DNA of 51,661 nucleotides, taken from contig JAFIEW010000012.1 in assembly GCA_020832375.1 (NCBI GenBank), positions 1 through 51,661 of the forward strand, read 5' to 3'. The DNA comes from Cyclobacteriaceae bacterium. GTDB taxonomy: Bacteria > Bacteroidota > Bacteroidia > Cytophagales > Cyclobacteriaceae. Shown here one piece after another: positions 19,853 through 29,011 of this stretch. Every line of letters starts with the position of its first letter. The first letter of the stretch is position 1. Below the pieces are notes generated by a model that saw only the letters and a program-made list of their open reading frames with translations, made no database searches and had not been told where the DNA came from. A program made the translations under genes and the position numbers.

Positions 19853-20443
19853 TTATAGTTGATTTTTACTTATTGCTTGAATGTACTTACCGACGATGTC
19901 AAACTCTAAATTGACATAATCGCCGATATTAATCTGGTAAAAGTTGGTATGCTCGTAAGTGTAAGGAATAATAGCCACTGAAAATTTCCCTGGACTACTA
20001 TTAAAACAAGTAAGACTTACACCATTGATGCAGATAGATCCCTTTTCCACAGTAATATTACCGAGACCCGAATCGAACTCGAAATCAAATAACCAGCTGC
20101 CCCCTTCCTCTAGCTTTTTTTTACACTGAGCTAATTGGTCAACATGCCCTTGAACAATATGTCCATCAAAGCGTCCATTTGCAGGCATGCATCGTTCTAA
20201 ATTTACCGTATCTCCTATTTGAAGTGATCCAAGATTGGTTTTGCGTAATGTCTCAGCTATCGCCGTTACAAAGTACGACGTGTCATTTAATTTTACAACC
20301 GTAAGACAAACGCCATTATGAGAAACGCTTTGATCTACCTTCAATTCCGGAGACAAATCGCTCTCAACTTCTATTTCTAGGTTTTCGTTGTTTTTGGTAA
20401 GGCTTTTTACTTTGCCGATTTTCTCTATGATGCCTGTGAACAT
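19853..20443 (-). CDS. ribE: Riboflavin synthase, alpha subunit
   Basis: Converts two 6,7-dimethyl-8-ribityllumazine molecules into riboflavin. 196 residues, normal length, with two tandem lumazine-binding barrels: the first begins MFTGIIEKIGKV and has SHNGVCLTVV; the second has GSICINGVSLTCF, and the linker shows the family's DGHIVQGHVDQ motif. No FMN riboswitch is visible in the 282-bp leader. No other riboflavin gene is near. It appears to share a transcript with the LytTR regulator that follows, an arrangement whose meaning is unknown. Confidence 0.96.
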   Translation of the reverse strand: MFTGIIEKIGKVKSLTKNNENLEIEVESDLSPELKVDQSVSHNGVCLTVVKLNDTSYFVTAIAETLRKTNLGSLQIGDTVNLERCMPANGRFDGHIVQGHVDQLAQCKKKLEEGGSWLFDFEFDSGLGNITVEKGSICINGVSLTCFNSSPGKFSVAIIPYTYEHTNFYQINIGDYVNLEFDIVGKYIQAISKNQL

Positions 20444-20725
20444 GAATTTTTTTAAAATTTCATTTAATGTGAATTAATATCTTGTCGCAATATAAGTAAA
20501 GCATAGAATAATTGATACCTATTAAATTATTATTTGACAGTTGTCTTATTATGTTCGTTCTTACTATGTCCATGACTTATTATTGGCAATCAAACTTTGC
20601 ATGAAGCTATATTGAGTTTCAGTTTGCAAAATTTTCTTTTTTTATGCTATATAGAGCTATAATTTAAGAAATTTTTTCTTAAAAAAACAATTATTTTGAT
20701 TGCAAGCTTGTAGATTTACATGAAT

Positions 20726-21244
20726 CTATTCTGCAATATTTATGAAATTAGGAATTTTAGCAAATCCCGCGTTACGATTTAAATAATAAGGTGACTCCAA
20801 AGTATCTTTTACTACACCAGCATTGGTAGCGTGTATTATCAATGTGTAATTGGGTGCCGTTTCTACTACCATGGCTACATGATCTATATGAGACTTATTA
20901 AGTATAAAAAACACTAAATCACCCTTTTTTAATTGATAATAATAGGTACTGGGAAGACTTTCTTTTATTGAAGCCGCTGAACCTGTAATTAACGGATGCT
21001 GAGGATGTAAATACTTAATAAGCCCACTACAATCAAATCCAAGCATTGGATCCGAACCACCAGTTAGATAAGGAACACCCAATAAATCTTCTATTGCGAT
21101 ATAATCATCATTGTTCAAAAGATCCTCGTTTCGAGAAAAAAGAGTGAAGTAGAGAACTATAGCAATGAAACACACTCCTACCAGAATTAGCCTCGATCTG
21201 CAACTAAAAAAAATGATCAGAAAATAGTGCCAAGGACTTATCAT
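20726..21244 (-). CDS. NlpC/P60 (C40) family hydrolase, membrane-anchored
   Basis: Probable peptidoglycan peptide hydrolase or amidase of 172 residues. A membrane anchor spans about 18-36 (RLILVGVCFIAIVLYFTLF). The NlpC/P60 fold shows catalytic C72 in GFDCSGLIKY, H122 in SHIDHVAMVVE and H138 in IIHAT, though which histidine completes the triad is a family inference. The domain is compact, without SH3 or LysM parts. The gene starts 14 bp after the stop of the secreted M43 protease and is likely cotranscribed with it. Confidence 0.85.
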   Translation of the reverse strand: MISPWHYFLIIFFSCRSRLILVGVCFIAIVLYFTLFSRNEDLLNNDDYIAIEDLLGVPYLTGGSDPMLGFDCSGLIKYLHPQHPLITGSAASIKESLPSTYYYQLKKGDLVFFILNKSHIDHVAMVVETAPNYTLIIHATNAGVVKDTLESPYYLNRNAGFAKIPNFINIAE

Positions 21245-21258
21245 AAGGCGTTTATGAT

Positions 21259-24258
21259 CTATCTAACTATAAATCGCTTTCTAGCTTGTATACCCCCACT
21301 AGTAATTCTCATAATATAAGTACCCGGTGGCACACCCAATAGATTAACACCATAAGTTTGATTTAGTGAATTTGGCAATTGCTGTTGCAGCATTTGTTGA
21401 CCTTTCGTATTGAAGACCTCAATGAGAACATCGTTTGGCTCATCCCACTCCACTCTTACCTGTGTACGATCGTTAGCTGGATTAGGAAAAATAGTAAAGT
21501 TATTAAGCTCTGGACGCGCTTGATTAGGTACTCGTGTAGTATTAATTTGTATATCTTTTAGATAGAAATCATTACCAAAATTGCTGACAAAACTAAAAGC
21601 TAAAAGTAAGTTAGATGCATCTTGATACTCTTCAAGACTCCAAAAAAGAGTATTCCATTGGTCTTCAGTTTGTGGTCGCCAAGGGGCATTGGTGAACTGA
21701 GGAGTATTGAGATCTATTGAAATTGTATCAATAAAACTTTTTCCACAATCTTCAGAGATTGCAATATAAAACTCATCGGTGGCATTTGCCGATCTCCTGT
21801 AAGAGTAACTCATTGTAAGGAAAATCTCCTCTCTTTGACCACTCAAATCTATAGGTGGAGAATAGTAGGTTGTTCTTGCTGACCTACTCAAGGAGGAAAA
21901 AGCATTGGCTCTTAAAATATTTTGAGTTCTAGCTTCCGTTTCCCAAATATCACTTCTAAAACCAAAGTCGTCATCTTGATTTATAATCGACCAGTTACCG
22001 GTGTTTTGTCCAATTCCAAGTGCACGAAGAGGTGGTTGAATTACTTGATCTTCGAAATTAAACCTTCTGCTTATACTTGGGCTCCCCTCAACATTGGTAA
22101 ATACAATTTCAATTTCATAACTTCCGCTATTACTCAATTCGAAAGTATCCAATAATAGTCTTAATGATTCAAGACTTGAAATAGCAAGATCATTGAGCCT
22201 GAAACTACTAAGGAGTACTCCATCGAGTAGCACTTCACCTTCTAGCGTATTGAGAGTATCAAAAGATAAATTCCTTATCTCAACTTGTGGATTGAGTTGA
22301 TTTTCGCAAACAATTTCTTGAGGATGTATAATATCGAGAATTTGGATCTTATTGTCAGAAAGTCGTGTACCCGTAATAGAAACATCAGCGAGATAAAGAT
22401 TATTACCCCAAGAATTAATCGTTTCAAAGACAATGACCAGATCCGACATGCCCAATTGTTCGCTTAAGTCAATCTCTATCCAGTTCCAATCTTTACTTCC
22501 TTCGGGAATGAAAGGCTCCTCTGTAGGTGGTGCCGTTGCTAAATTTGCGCCAGCTGCTGCAAACAAAGTGTTTTCAAAATCAATGGTCTCTCCACAATTT
22601 TCTTGGAAGCTCACGATAAATTCATCGTTGGCATTGGGTGCTGGAAAATTAGCATAAGCATACCTAAATATCAGTTTTGCATCTACAAAATCAGACAAGT
22701 CAAATACGGAGCTAATGAGTCGATCACGGGTGCCAATACCACTTTCATAATCGAAAAGGTTCATGAAAATTGCAGGATCCGAATTATTTAAAAAAGGTGC
22801 CTGGGTTAGCGCCCAGGTGATACTTTCATCTACATTGCTAACGCGCCAGTTATCTGGAAAACCTCTAAAATCAGCACTTATGGGTAGATCTTCTCTTACA
22901 GCGACATCTGTAACTTTGGTAATAAAGGTATTTTCCTGATTGGCATCGGGGGCATTGTTAGTACTTACAATTTCAAATGCTAACAAATTAGAATTTAAGG
23001 GATCAATATCAATAGGATCAAAATCAATAATCGTAGATTGGAAGCTTTCTAGGGGTTCGGTAAGTTGAAAAACTTGAATCAATTGATCTTGGAGTCTAAG
23101 TTCAATGCTGGCCTGAGTGATTTCATTACTACCAAAGTTAATAAGTTCGATTTGAGGAATAATTACATCTTCACAAACTAAATTCCCGGGTGAAACAACT
23201 TTGTTAATACCGAGGTCATTGGCAATTGGATCGGGAGCATTAAGCGCTGGCGAATTGATCAAAGAGGTTCGTCTAGGGCTATTCATCAGTACAGTTCGCA
23301 TGCGTGTCCTCTGGCAAAGAGTAAATATATTCATGCAAACATCCGTAGAATAATCCATATAATTTTGAAACATATCGGGAGAGTCGCATGATTCTTGAGA
23401 AGTAGGGCAGCCTGCAGTTGGTGACTGCTGAAAAGGAGTATCATCACAAAAATCTGTTGCATTACAACCTCCATCACCCCACACGTGACGAAGTCCAAGA
23501 TAGTGTCCCATTTCGTGGGTTGCTGTTCTACCTAAACTATTTGAATTTACATTACCTGTATCGCCAAAGAAAGTTGACCTTACTACAATGCCATCAGTAA
23601 GCGGATTGGAAGAGGCGGGACTTAGTCCGGGCAAGGTAGAAACTGGAAATTGAGCCCATCCAAGAAGGTTACCCGCTAGCGGCGCCACCCAAATATTAAT
23701 GTATTGATCTGATGGCCAATAAGCTATAGCTTTGAGTTCAGAATTATCTGAAAGCCGATAGGAAGTACGGGTACCTTGTGTTCGTGTGACCCCATCGGTT
23801 GGAAGGCCATTGGGATCTCTTTTTGCTAATTGAAAAGAAATTTTAATGTCAGCAGCTACATCTCTAAAAATATTTTGCGTCTGGGCTGTGTCAGCATTCG
23901 TACGTCGAAAGTCCTCATTAAGGATACGAATTTGGGACTCGATTTGCTCCATAGGAATATTTGTACCTATACCTTCATCTTCGCCATTATGCACAATATG
24001 TACTACTACTGGAAGGATAAAGACCTCTTCCTCGTTTTGAAACCTTGCGATTTCTTTTTGACCTTGAAGCCAATCTTCAAACTGCGTAGTTTCCAAGTCA
24101 AAATCCTGACTTTGTAACTCCTGCAGAATATGGGTACCACATTTTTCATCATGCTCGTGAAGATGATGCTGGTAATATCTATGTTTATGGCTCTGTGCCT
24201 CAAGGTCAAATCCCAGTATTAACCAAAAAAACAAGAATAAAACTATCGACTGTTTCAT
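21259..24258 (-). CDS. Secreted M43 (pappalysin-like) zinc metalloprotease with T9SS sorting domain
   Basis: A 999-residue secreted protease. Signal peptide 1-21 (ends FDLEA|QS), a histidine-rich propeptide start, then the M43 catalytic domain about 80-330: zinc motif HEMGHYLGLRH with H248, E249, H252, H258 and the Met-turn NYMDYS (M301). Cysteines in GGCNATDFCDDTP are typical of the family. The middle (about 335-915) has two repeats of a pattern: a CARDB-like segment (VCEDVIIPQIELINFG; VCENQLNPQVEIRNLS) followed by a jelly-roll region (NDEFIVSFQENCG; TDEFYIAISEDCG). The last 75 residues are a type A T9SS sorting domain (FTIFPNPANDRTQVRVEW, ending KRFIVR). Export through T9SS is therefore well supported. 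Confidence 0.95.
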   Translation of the reverse strand: MKQSIVLFLFFWLILGFDLEAQSHKHRYYQHHLHEHDEKCGTHILQELQSQDFDLETTQFEDWLQGQKEIARFQNEEEVFILPVVVHIVHNGEDEGIGTNIPMEQIESQIRILNEDFRRTNADTAQTQNIFRDVAADIKISFQLAKRDPNGLPTDGVTRTQGTRTSYRLSDNSELKAIAYWPSDQYINIWVAPLAGNLLGWAQFPVSTLPGLSPASSNPLTDGIVVRSTFFGDTGNVNSNSLGRTATHEMGHYLGLRHVWGDGGCNATDFCDDTPFQQSPTAGCPTSQESCDSPDMFQNYMDYSTDVCMNIFTLCQRTRMRTVLMNSPRRTSLINSPALNAPDPIANDLGINKVVSPGNLVCEDVIIPQIELINFGSNEITQASIELRLQDQLIQVFQLTEPLESFQSTIIDFDPIDIDPLNSNLLAFEIVSTNNAPDANQENTFITKVTDVAVREDLPISADFRGFPDNWRVSNVDESITWALTQAPFLNNSDPAIFMNLFDYESGIGTRDRLISSVFDLSDFVDAKLIFRYAYANFPAPNANDEFIVSFQENCGETIDFENTLFAAAGANLATAPPTEEPFIPEGSKDWNWIEIDLSEQLGMSDLVIVFETINSWGNNLYLADVSITGTRLSDNKIQILDIIHPQEIVCENQLNPQVEIRNLSFDTLNTLEGEVLLDGVLLSSFRLNDLAISSLESLRLLLDTFELSNSGSYEIEIVFTNVEGSPSISRRFNFEDQVIQPPLRALGIGQNTGNWSIINQDDDFGFRSDIWETEARTQNILRANAFSSLSRSARTTYYSPPIDLSGQREEIFLTMSYSYRRSANATDEFYIAISEDCGKSFIDTISIDLNTPQFTNAPWRPQTEDQWNTLFWSLEEYQDASNLLLAFSFVSNFGNDFYLKDIQINTTRVPNQARPELNNFTIFPNPANDRTQVRVEWDEPNDVLIEVFNTKGQQMLQQQLPNSLNQTYGVNLLGVPPGTYIMRITSGGIQARKRFIVR

Positions 24259-24540
24259 TAATTATGTGTCAAAACAAAGCTTAATCAAAAAAATACCTCC
24301 TTATATCGAGGTGACTTACCTATTATCATTCATTTCAAATTTACTTATCAGTAATCTAAATAGAATAACCCCTTAAGTGAGTATAAACTAAGCCAGTTAA
24401 ACATTGCGCTCAATTTAATAATAATCGCCAACAAGGTAGGAATTATTTCTTTAAATCACGCTATAGACTATTTTGGACAAGTATTAATTATCGACGGTTT
24501 ATTAAGACTAAACATCGAGGGATAATAAAAAAATGACGAT
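24259..24540. other. Upstream region of the M43 protease gene
   Basis: With the terminator hairpins that follow, this forms a 402-bp gene-free spacer. It should hold the promoter of the protease, but I see no convincing TAnnTTTG on the minus strand. Confidence 0.4.
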
Positions 24541-24552
24541 AAACCTATAACT

Positions 24553-24586
24553 AAAAAAAGAGCACAATTGATTAGAATGTGCCCTT
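24553..24586 (-). terminator. Terminator of the mrp-nifU operon
   Basis: Stem AAGAGCACA (24558-24566) / TGTGCCCTT (24578-24586), eight of nine pairs, followed on the minus strand by seven T. A second hairpin, TCTTATGATTT (24610-24620) / AAATCATAAGA (24635-24645), lies between it and the NifU stop and may protect the 3' end. Confidence 0.75.
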
Positions 24587-24660
24587 CTGATTTATATTAC
24601 TATGTAAAATCTTATGATTTTCATGTTTTATTGGAAATCATAAGACTGTTAAAAACTATT

Positions 24661-24942
24661 TTAGGCCATGTTAGGCAAATTGGCATTCGGATCGTCAGGA
24701 TCAGTGAGATTTACAGCCCTTACCTCTTTTATTTCAGGTACTGCCTTTTTAATAGCTTCTTCTATACCCGCCTTGAAGGTCATGGTAGACATAGGGCAAA
24801 CACCGCAGGCACCTAAAAATTCTACCTCAACTTTATCGCCACTCACTTCAAGTAATTTCACATCACCACCATCTGTTTTAAGATAAGGTCGGATGTTATC
24901 TAGCGCTTGATTTACCTGATCGAATAATGAGCTATTCTCCAT
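24661..24942 (-). CDS. NifU C-terminal domain protein (Fe-S scaffold)
   Basis: A 93-residue NifU/Nfu domain that carries an iron-sulfur cluster to target proteins. The conserved region IRPYLKTDGGDVKLLEV precedes the cluster ligands CxxC in GACGVCPMSTMTFKAGIEEAI. No IscU or other NifU part is fused. It begins 4 bp after the Mrp gene stop, so translation is likely coupled; both proteins act in Fe-S cluster delivery. Confidence 0.95.
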   Translation of the reverse strand: MENSSLFDQVNQALDNIRPYLKTDGGDVKLLEVSGDKVEVEFLGACGVCPMSTMTFKAGIEEAIKKAVPEIKEVRAVNLTDPDDPNANLPNMA

Positions 24943-24946
24943 CTCT

Positions 24947-26047
24947 CTATGTTTTAATTTCTACTTTCTTTGTCTTATCGAGATTAGCATTTCTTATTGC
25001 CACACCTCTGGCCATATTTTCCGCTAAGGCTTTAAAAGAACCCGCTACTATTGTGTCATCTTTCATTGCTGCAGGATAGCCACTGTCACCACTTTCACGA
25101 ATTGACTGTACAATTGGTATCTGTGCTAACAAAGGAATATCGTATCTAGTCGCTAATTGCTGGCCTCCATCTTTACCAAAAAGATAATACTTATTGTCAG
25201 GTAATTCTTCTGGCGTGAAATAAGCCATATTTTCAACAACTCCCAATATAGGTACATTAATTTGTTTTTGTTGAAACATTGCAACAGCTTTTTGAGCATC
25301 TGCTAATGCTACCTTTTGAGGCGTGGTAACAATCAGTGCTCCTGTAACAGGTATAGTTTGTACTAATGTTAGGTGAATATCACTGGTGCCTGGAGGTAGA
25401 TCGATGATCAAATAATCCAAATCGCCCCAATCTGTATCACTCAAAAATTGTCTTAAAGCTGAGCTAGCCATTGGGCCTCTCCATACTACTGCATCTTCGG
25501 ACGGTGCAAGGAAACCTATAGACATCAGCTTAATACCATATTGTTCGAGTGGAATGATAAAATTCTTTCCGTCTTTTTGAGTCACTTGAGGCTGTTCCAT
25601 TTCACAGTTGAACATAGTTGGTACGGAAGGTCCAAAAATATCGGCATCCACCAAACCTACTTTAGCACCCGTTTTGGATAGCGCTACGGCCAAATTGGCG
25701 CTCACCGTAGACTTTCCTACACCACCTTTACCACTGGCTACCGCTATAATATTTTTAACCCCTGGCAGAATTGGGGTATTAGACACACGAGCACTTGTCA
25801 CATTGGACGTCATCTCAATAAATACTTTCAAATCTGTACCAAAAGCTGTTTCTATCGCCTTTAGACAATCTTGCTTGATCAACTCCTTCAGTGGGCATGC
25901 TGGTGTGGTGAGTACCACCGTAAAAGAAAGCTGATTGTCTTCAATTGATACGTTTTCAATCATGCCTAGAGTAACCAAATCTTTTTTAAGATCGGGATCT
26001 TGGACATTAGAAAGGGCTTTCAGGACATTTTCTTTATTTAACTCCAT
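24947..26047 (-). CDS. Mrp/ApbC-type Fe-S carrier ATPase
   Basis: P-loop NTPase of 366 residues for Fe-S cluster loading. I take ATG 26047 (MELNKENVLKALS), the usual start; the frame runs to 26062. An N-terminal MIP18/DUF59 domain covers about 1-85 (VQDPDLKKDLVTLGMIE, with TPACPLKE). The ATPase domain begins about 98 and has the deviant Walker A GKGGVGKST at 106-114. The C-terminal CxxC that bridges the cluster in enterobacterial Mrp is not seen; the corresponding place reads VENMAYFTPEELPDNKYYLFG. It is followed by the NifU gene after 4 bp. Confidence 0.94.
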   Translation of the reverse strand: MELNKENVLKALSNVQDPDLKKDLVTLGMIENVSIEDNQLSFTVVLTTPACPLKELIKQDCLKAIETAFGTDLKVFIEMTSNVTSARVSNTPILPGVKNIIAVASGKGGVGKSTVSANLAVALSKTGAKVGLVDADIFGPSVPTMFNCEMEQPQVTQKDGKNFIIPLEQYGIKLMSIGFLAPSEDAVVWRGPMASSALRQFLSDTDWGDLDYLIIDLPPGTSDIHLTLVQTIPVTGALIVTTPQKVALADAQKAVAMFQQKQINVPILGVVENMAYFTPEELPDNKYYLFGKDGGQQLATRYDIPLLAQIPIVQSIRESGDSGYPAAMKDDTIVAGSFKALAENMARGVAIRNANLDKTKKVEIKT

Positions 26048-26151
26048 TTTAAGGTTTGTCAATGATTCGTTCTGGATAATTTTTTAAAATTCTATTTATT
26101 TAGATTAGATAAACACTCATATACAAACACCAAAATCTATTTTTAGTTGCA

Positions 26152-26760
26152 TTAGAGCATAAAATCTTCCGGATCTGCCACATATCCTTTGTTCATTAAT
26201 GTATCAAACATCTTCAAACAAATCCAAGCATCGGTAGCGGCATACCTCAATTGAGGCTCAGTGAGCTGTTCACGATCCCAGTTGGTAGTCTGTTGGCTTT
26301 TTGATATTCTATATCCTAAGAAGATACCTGATAAATTGCGTGCCCCTTGGTTTTGTATTGAAAGTTCGGCTGCGATATCGTTCATATCGATAAAGCCTTT
26401 AGGCTGAGACCTGCTAGACTGACGCACCTCCTTTAGGTCATCTCGGAGACTCACCCCAATTTTTAGGTGGGCACTTGATTCCATCAACTGGATTAAAGCC
26501 CCAGGCCATCCACACTTTTTAACACGAAAAAGCCAACTTTTATCTAAGCTCGAAATTTGCACGAGCGACAAGGCATAAGAGTTGCCCTTTCGAAAGCTTG
26601 GCCTTGTCTCAGTATCAAAGCCCAAAAATCGATGTTGCAGTATCTCTTTTCTGATTACTTCTATGGCTTTCGCAGGATGATCAATCACATCAATAGGCCC
26701 TTCAAATCGTATGATTGGCAGCTCCCTAACTTCTTCTTTACTAATCTTTTCTTGAAACAT
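26152..26760 (-). CDS. RNase D-like 3'-5' exonuclease
   Basis: DEDDy exonuclease of 202 residues from ATG 26760; a TTG frame reaches 26787 but is not needed. Exo I: D49 and E51 in FLGFDTETRPSF. Exo II region: HLKIGVSLRDDLKEV with D107/D108. Exo III: YAATD with Y173 and D177. It lacks the HRDC domains of full RNase D, like the stand-alone 3'-5' exonucleases common in Bacteroidota. The substrate (RNA or DNA) is not told by the sequence. It is divergent from the FAD oxidoreductase at 27050, with facing promoters about 70 bp apart. Confidence 0.9.
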   Translation of the reverse strand: MFQEKISKEEVRELPIIRFEGPIDVIDHPAKAIEVIRKEILQHRFLGFDTETRPSFRKGNSYALSLVQISSLDKSWLFRVKKCGWPGALIQLMESSAHLKIGVSLRDDLKEVRQSSRSQPKGFIDMNDIAAELSIQNQGARNLSGIFLGYRISKSQQTTNWDREQLTEPQLRYAATDAWICLKMFDTLMNKGYVADPEDFML

Positions 26761-26861
26761 CAACTTTTTAGCAATTCTTAACAACAATCCCAGTGTACCT
26801 CCCTTACCATTGCGGGCTTAATTTTTAGAAGGACTCGGCTGGGTTCTCATCCCACAAAAAA

Positions 26862-26892
26862 CAAAAATAATCTAAATACCGCTTTTTTCCAA
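26862..26892 (-). promoter_or_regulatory. Promoter of the 3'-5' exonuclease gene
   Basis: On the minus strand: TTG (26892-26890), a 20-nt spacer, then TATTTTTG (26869-26862), a perfect TAnnTTTG. A copy of the dispersed motif, GTGGGATGAG (26855-26846), begins 6 nt after the box, about where transcription would start. Confidence 0.65.
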
Positions 26893-26939
26893 TGTAGCCT
26901 CACTCTATAACTAAAACGGATATGGAAAAGGCTTCTATA

Positions 26940-26969
26940 TTGAAAGCAACAGTAAAGGTCTTATATTTG
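26940..26969 (+). promoter_or_regulatory. Promoter of the FAD oxidoreductase gene
   Basis: TTG (26940-26942), a 19-nt spacer, then TATATTTG (26962-26969): an ideal Bacteroidota promoter. Transcription would begin near 26976, leaving a leader of about 75 nt that contains a T-run followed by GCGTGGGATGAG at 26993-27004. Confidence 0.75.
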
Positions 26970-27049
26970 CACATTATTGAATTGCTTTTTTTGCGTGGGA
27001 TGAGGACACAAGAAGCTCACCCTACCATCAAAGGCCTGAGCACGAAAAC

Positions 27050-28630
27050 ATGGTAAAAGAAATTAAACTAAGTGTGAAGCCCGCTATCGGTTACGATGAG
27101 GAGAAATTACAGCACTTGGTACTAAAAAAAGCTGGTGTATCCGTCGCTGACTCCTCAGCATTTATAGGCAGGGTGAAGAAACGCTCGATCGATGCACGTA
27201 CTAGCAATATAAAGGTGCATATACAAGCTGAGGTGTACGAAAAAACTACTGCTCCACCTCTACTAGACTATCAACTGCCTCAGCACTCGGTGGCAAACGC
27301 ACATGAGGTGATAATAGTCGGCATGGGCCCTGCAGGTCTGTTTGCCGCTTTGCAACTGATCGATTTAGGCATAAAGCCTGTAATCATAGAGAGAGGAAAA
27401 GACGTGAGGGCACGGCGTAGAGACCTTGCTGCGATCAATAAAGATCATGTGGTAAATCCAGAGTCTAATTACTGTTTTGGCGAAGGTGGCGCAGGCACTT
27501 ATTCCGATGGCAAGCTATATACTCGATCTACCAAAAGAGGCGATATAAATAGGATACTCGAAATTTTTGTAGCTCATGGTGCGGCGGAAGATATACTCTA
27601 TGAGGCGCATCCACATATAGGTACGAACAAGTTACCGAAAATCATCGCAGCAATGCGAGAAAGCATTCTACAATCAGGTGGTGAAATTCATTTTGATACA
27701 AAGGTAACCGATTTCATCACTGACAGCGGAAAGATCAAAGGCGTGCAATTCACCGACGGTACAAAAAGGATGGCATCAGATGTGATCTTAGCGACAGGAC
27801 ATTCAGCACGAGACATCTTTGAGTTGCTGTATGAGAAAAAAATAGCCATTGATTTCAAACCTTTCGCTCTAGGAGTAAGAATAGAGCATCAACAAAGTTT
27901 GATTGATCAGCTTCAATATAAGCAAGAATCTAGAGGAGAATACCTACCTCCCGCTGCTTACTCTTTGGTAAGCCAAAGCTATGTGGGTAAAGAAAAGAGA
28001 GGCGTGGTTTGTTTTTGCATGTGCCCAGGTGGCTTCATTGTTCCAGCGGCTACAGCACCTGGTGAGATTGTGGTCAATGGTATGAGTCCATCGCGTAGAA
28101 ATAGTAAATATTCAAATAGCGGTATTGTAGTTGCCGTAGAAGCAGAAGACCTTAAGGCTTGGCATAAAGCGGGAGTAATGGCAGGATTGCGCTTTCAACA
28201 AGAAGTTGAACAGCGTGTATTTGCTATGGGGGGAGGTACTCAGGCAGCACCCGCACAATTACTTACCGACTTTTTGAATCATAAAGTATCCAACCATCTA
28301 AACGATACATCATATCAGCCAGGGCTTAGCTCTTGTGATATGCATGAAGTACTTCCTAAATTTATCGGAGCCAGACTAAAACAGGGATTTAAGCAGTTTG
28401 GTAAGAAAATGAAGGGCTATGTAACCGATGAGGCACAGATAGTAGCTGTAGAAAGTAGAACATCTAGTCCTATCAGCATACCTAGAGATAGTAAAAGTTT
28501 AGAGCATCCACAGCTGAAAGGATTCTACCCATGTGGTGAAGGCGCGGGCTATGCGGGGGGGATCATCTCTGCTGCCATGGATGGTGAAAGAGTAGCTAAA
28601 GCGATTGCTAAAAAGATATTTCGGCAATAG
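27050..28630 (+). CDS. FAD-dependent oxidoreductase (uncharacterised dehydrogenase family)
   Basis: Flavoprotein of 526 residues. An N-terminal domain of about 80 residues (KLSVKPAIGYDEEKLQ) precedes the FAD Rossmann fold with VIIVGMGPAGLFAALQL at 87-103 and ERG at the end of strand 2. Family motifs follow: CFGEGGAGTYSDGKLYTRS, CMCPGGFIVPAA and the C-terminal FAD-contact YPCGEGAGYAGGIISAAMDG. This is the family often annotated as uncharacterised FAD-dependent dehydrogenase (COG2509-like); the substrate is unknown. No membrane helix or signal peptide. It is one of only three plus-strand genes here and has its own promoter at 26940-26969. Confidence 0.92.
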   Translation: MVKEIKLSVKPAIGYDEEKLQHLVLKKAGVSVADSSAFIGRVKKRSIDARTSNIKVHIQAEVYEKTTAPPLLDYQLPQHSVANAHEVIIVGMGPAGLFAALQLIDLGIKPVIIERGKDVRARRRDLAAINKDHVVNPESNYCFGEGGAGTYSDGKLYTRSTKRGDINRILEIFVAHGAAEDILYEAHPHIGTNKLPKIIAAMRESILQSGGEIHFDTKVTDFITDSGKIKGVQFTDGTKRMASDVILATGHSARDIFELLYEKKIAIDFKPFALGVRIEHQQSLIDQLQYKQESRGEYLPPAAYSLVSQSYVGKEKRGVVCFCMCPGGFIVPAATAPGEIVVNGMSPSRRNSKYSNSGIVVAVEAEDLKAWHKAGVMAGLRFQQEVEQRVFAMGGGTQAAPAQLLTDFLNHKVSNHLNDTSYQPGLSSCDMHEVLPKFIGARLKQGFKQFGKKMKGYVTDEAQIVAVESRTSSPISIPRDSKSLEHPQLKGFYPCGEGAGYAGGIISAAMDGERVAKAIAKKIFRQ

Positions 28631-29011
28631 GATAAATGAGTACTTGCTCTAAAAAGCTCAATTACTATAAATTCAGGTAGGAACAAGTTTCGCTTGATTT
28701 TTACAAGGTTAATAGAGCGCAGCAATTATTTCATTAGGTTCTAAGCTGTAATTCACCCTCTAAATCGGTGCGATAAACATTTAAAAAACTGATCACTCAT
28801 CTTATTACCCGGTTTAAATCCACAATAAGTTGAGAGAATAACTTACGGCCTAAAGTTCACACGAATCACAAAGAAACTTTAAGAAAGGAAAACGCTAGTG
28901 ATGCGAGCTCATTTGTATGATTTGGTACATATTCAAATTTTACAATCCGCCTTTTAATACGAGTTAATTCCAGAAAAATTGGTAGAATACAGTTCACTTA
29001 TGAAATGGCTA
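28631..29011. other. Spacer between convergent genes
   Basis: No gene, clear terminator or repeat seen. It lies between the 3' ends of the FAD oxidoreductase (plus) and a LytTR regulator (minus). Confidence 0.5.

Noticed and set aside
20444-20725. FMN riboswitch upstream of riboflavin synthase
   Set aside because: None of the conserved riboswitch segments (AGGG..., GGTGAAATTCC-like) is visible on the minus strand.
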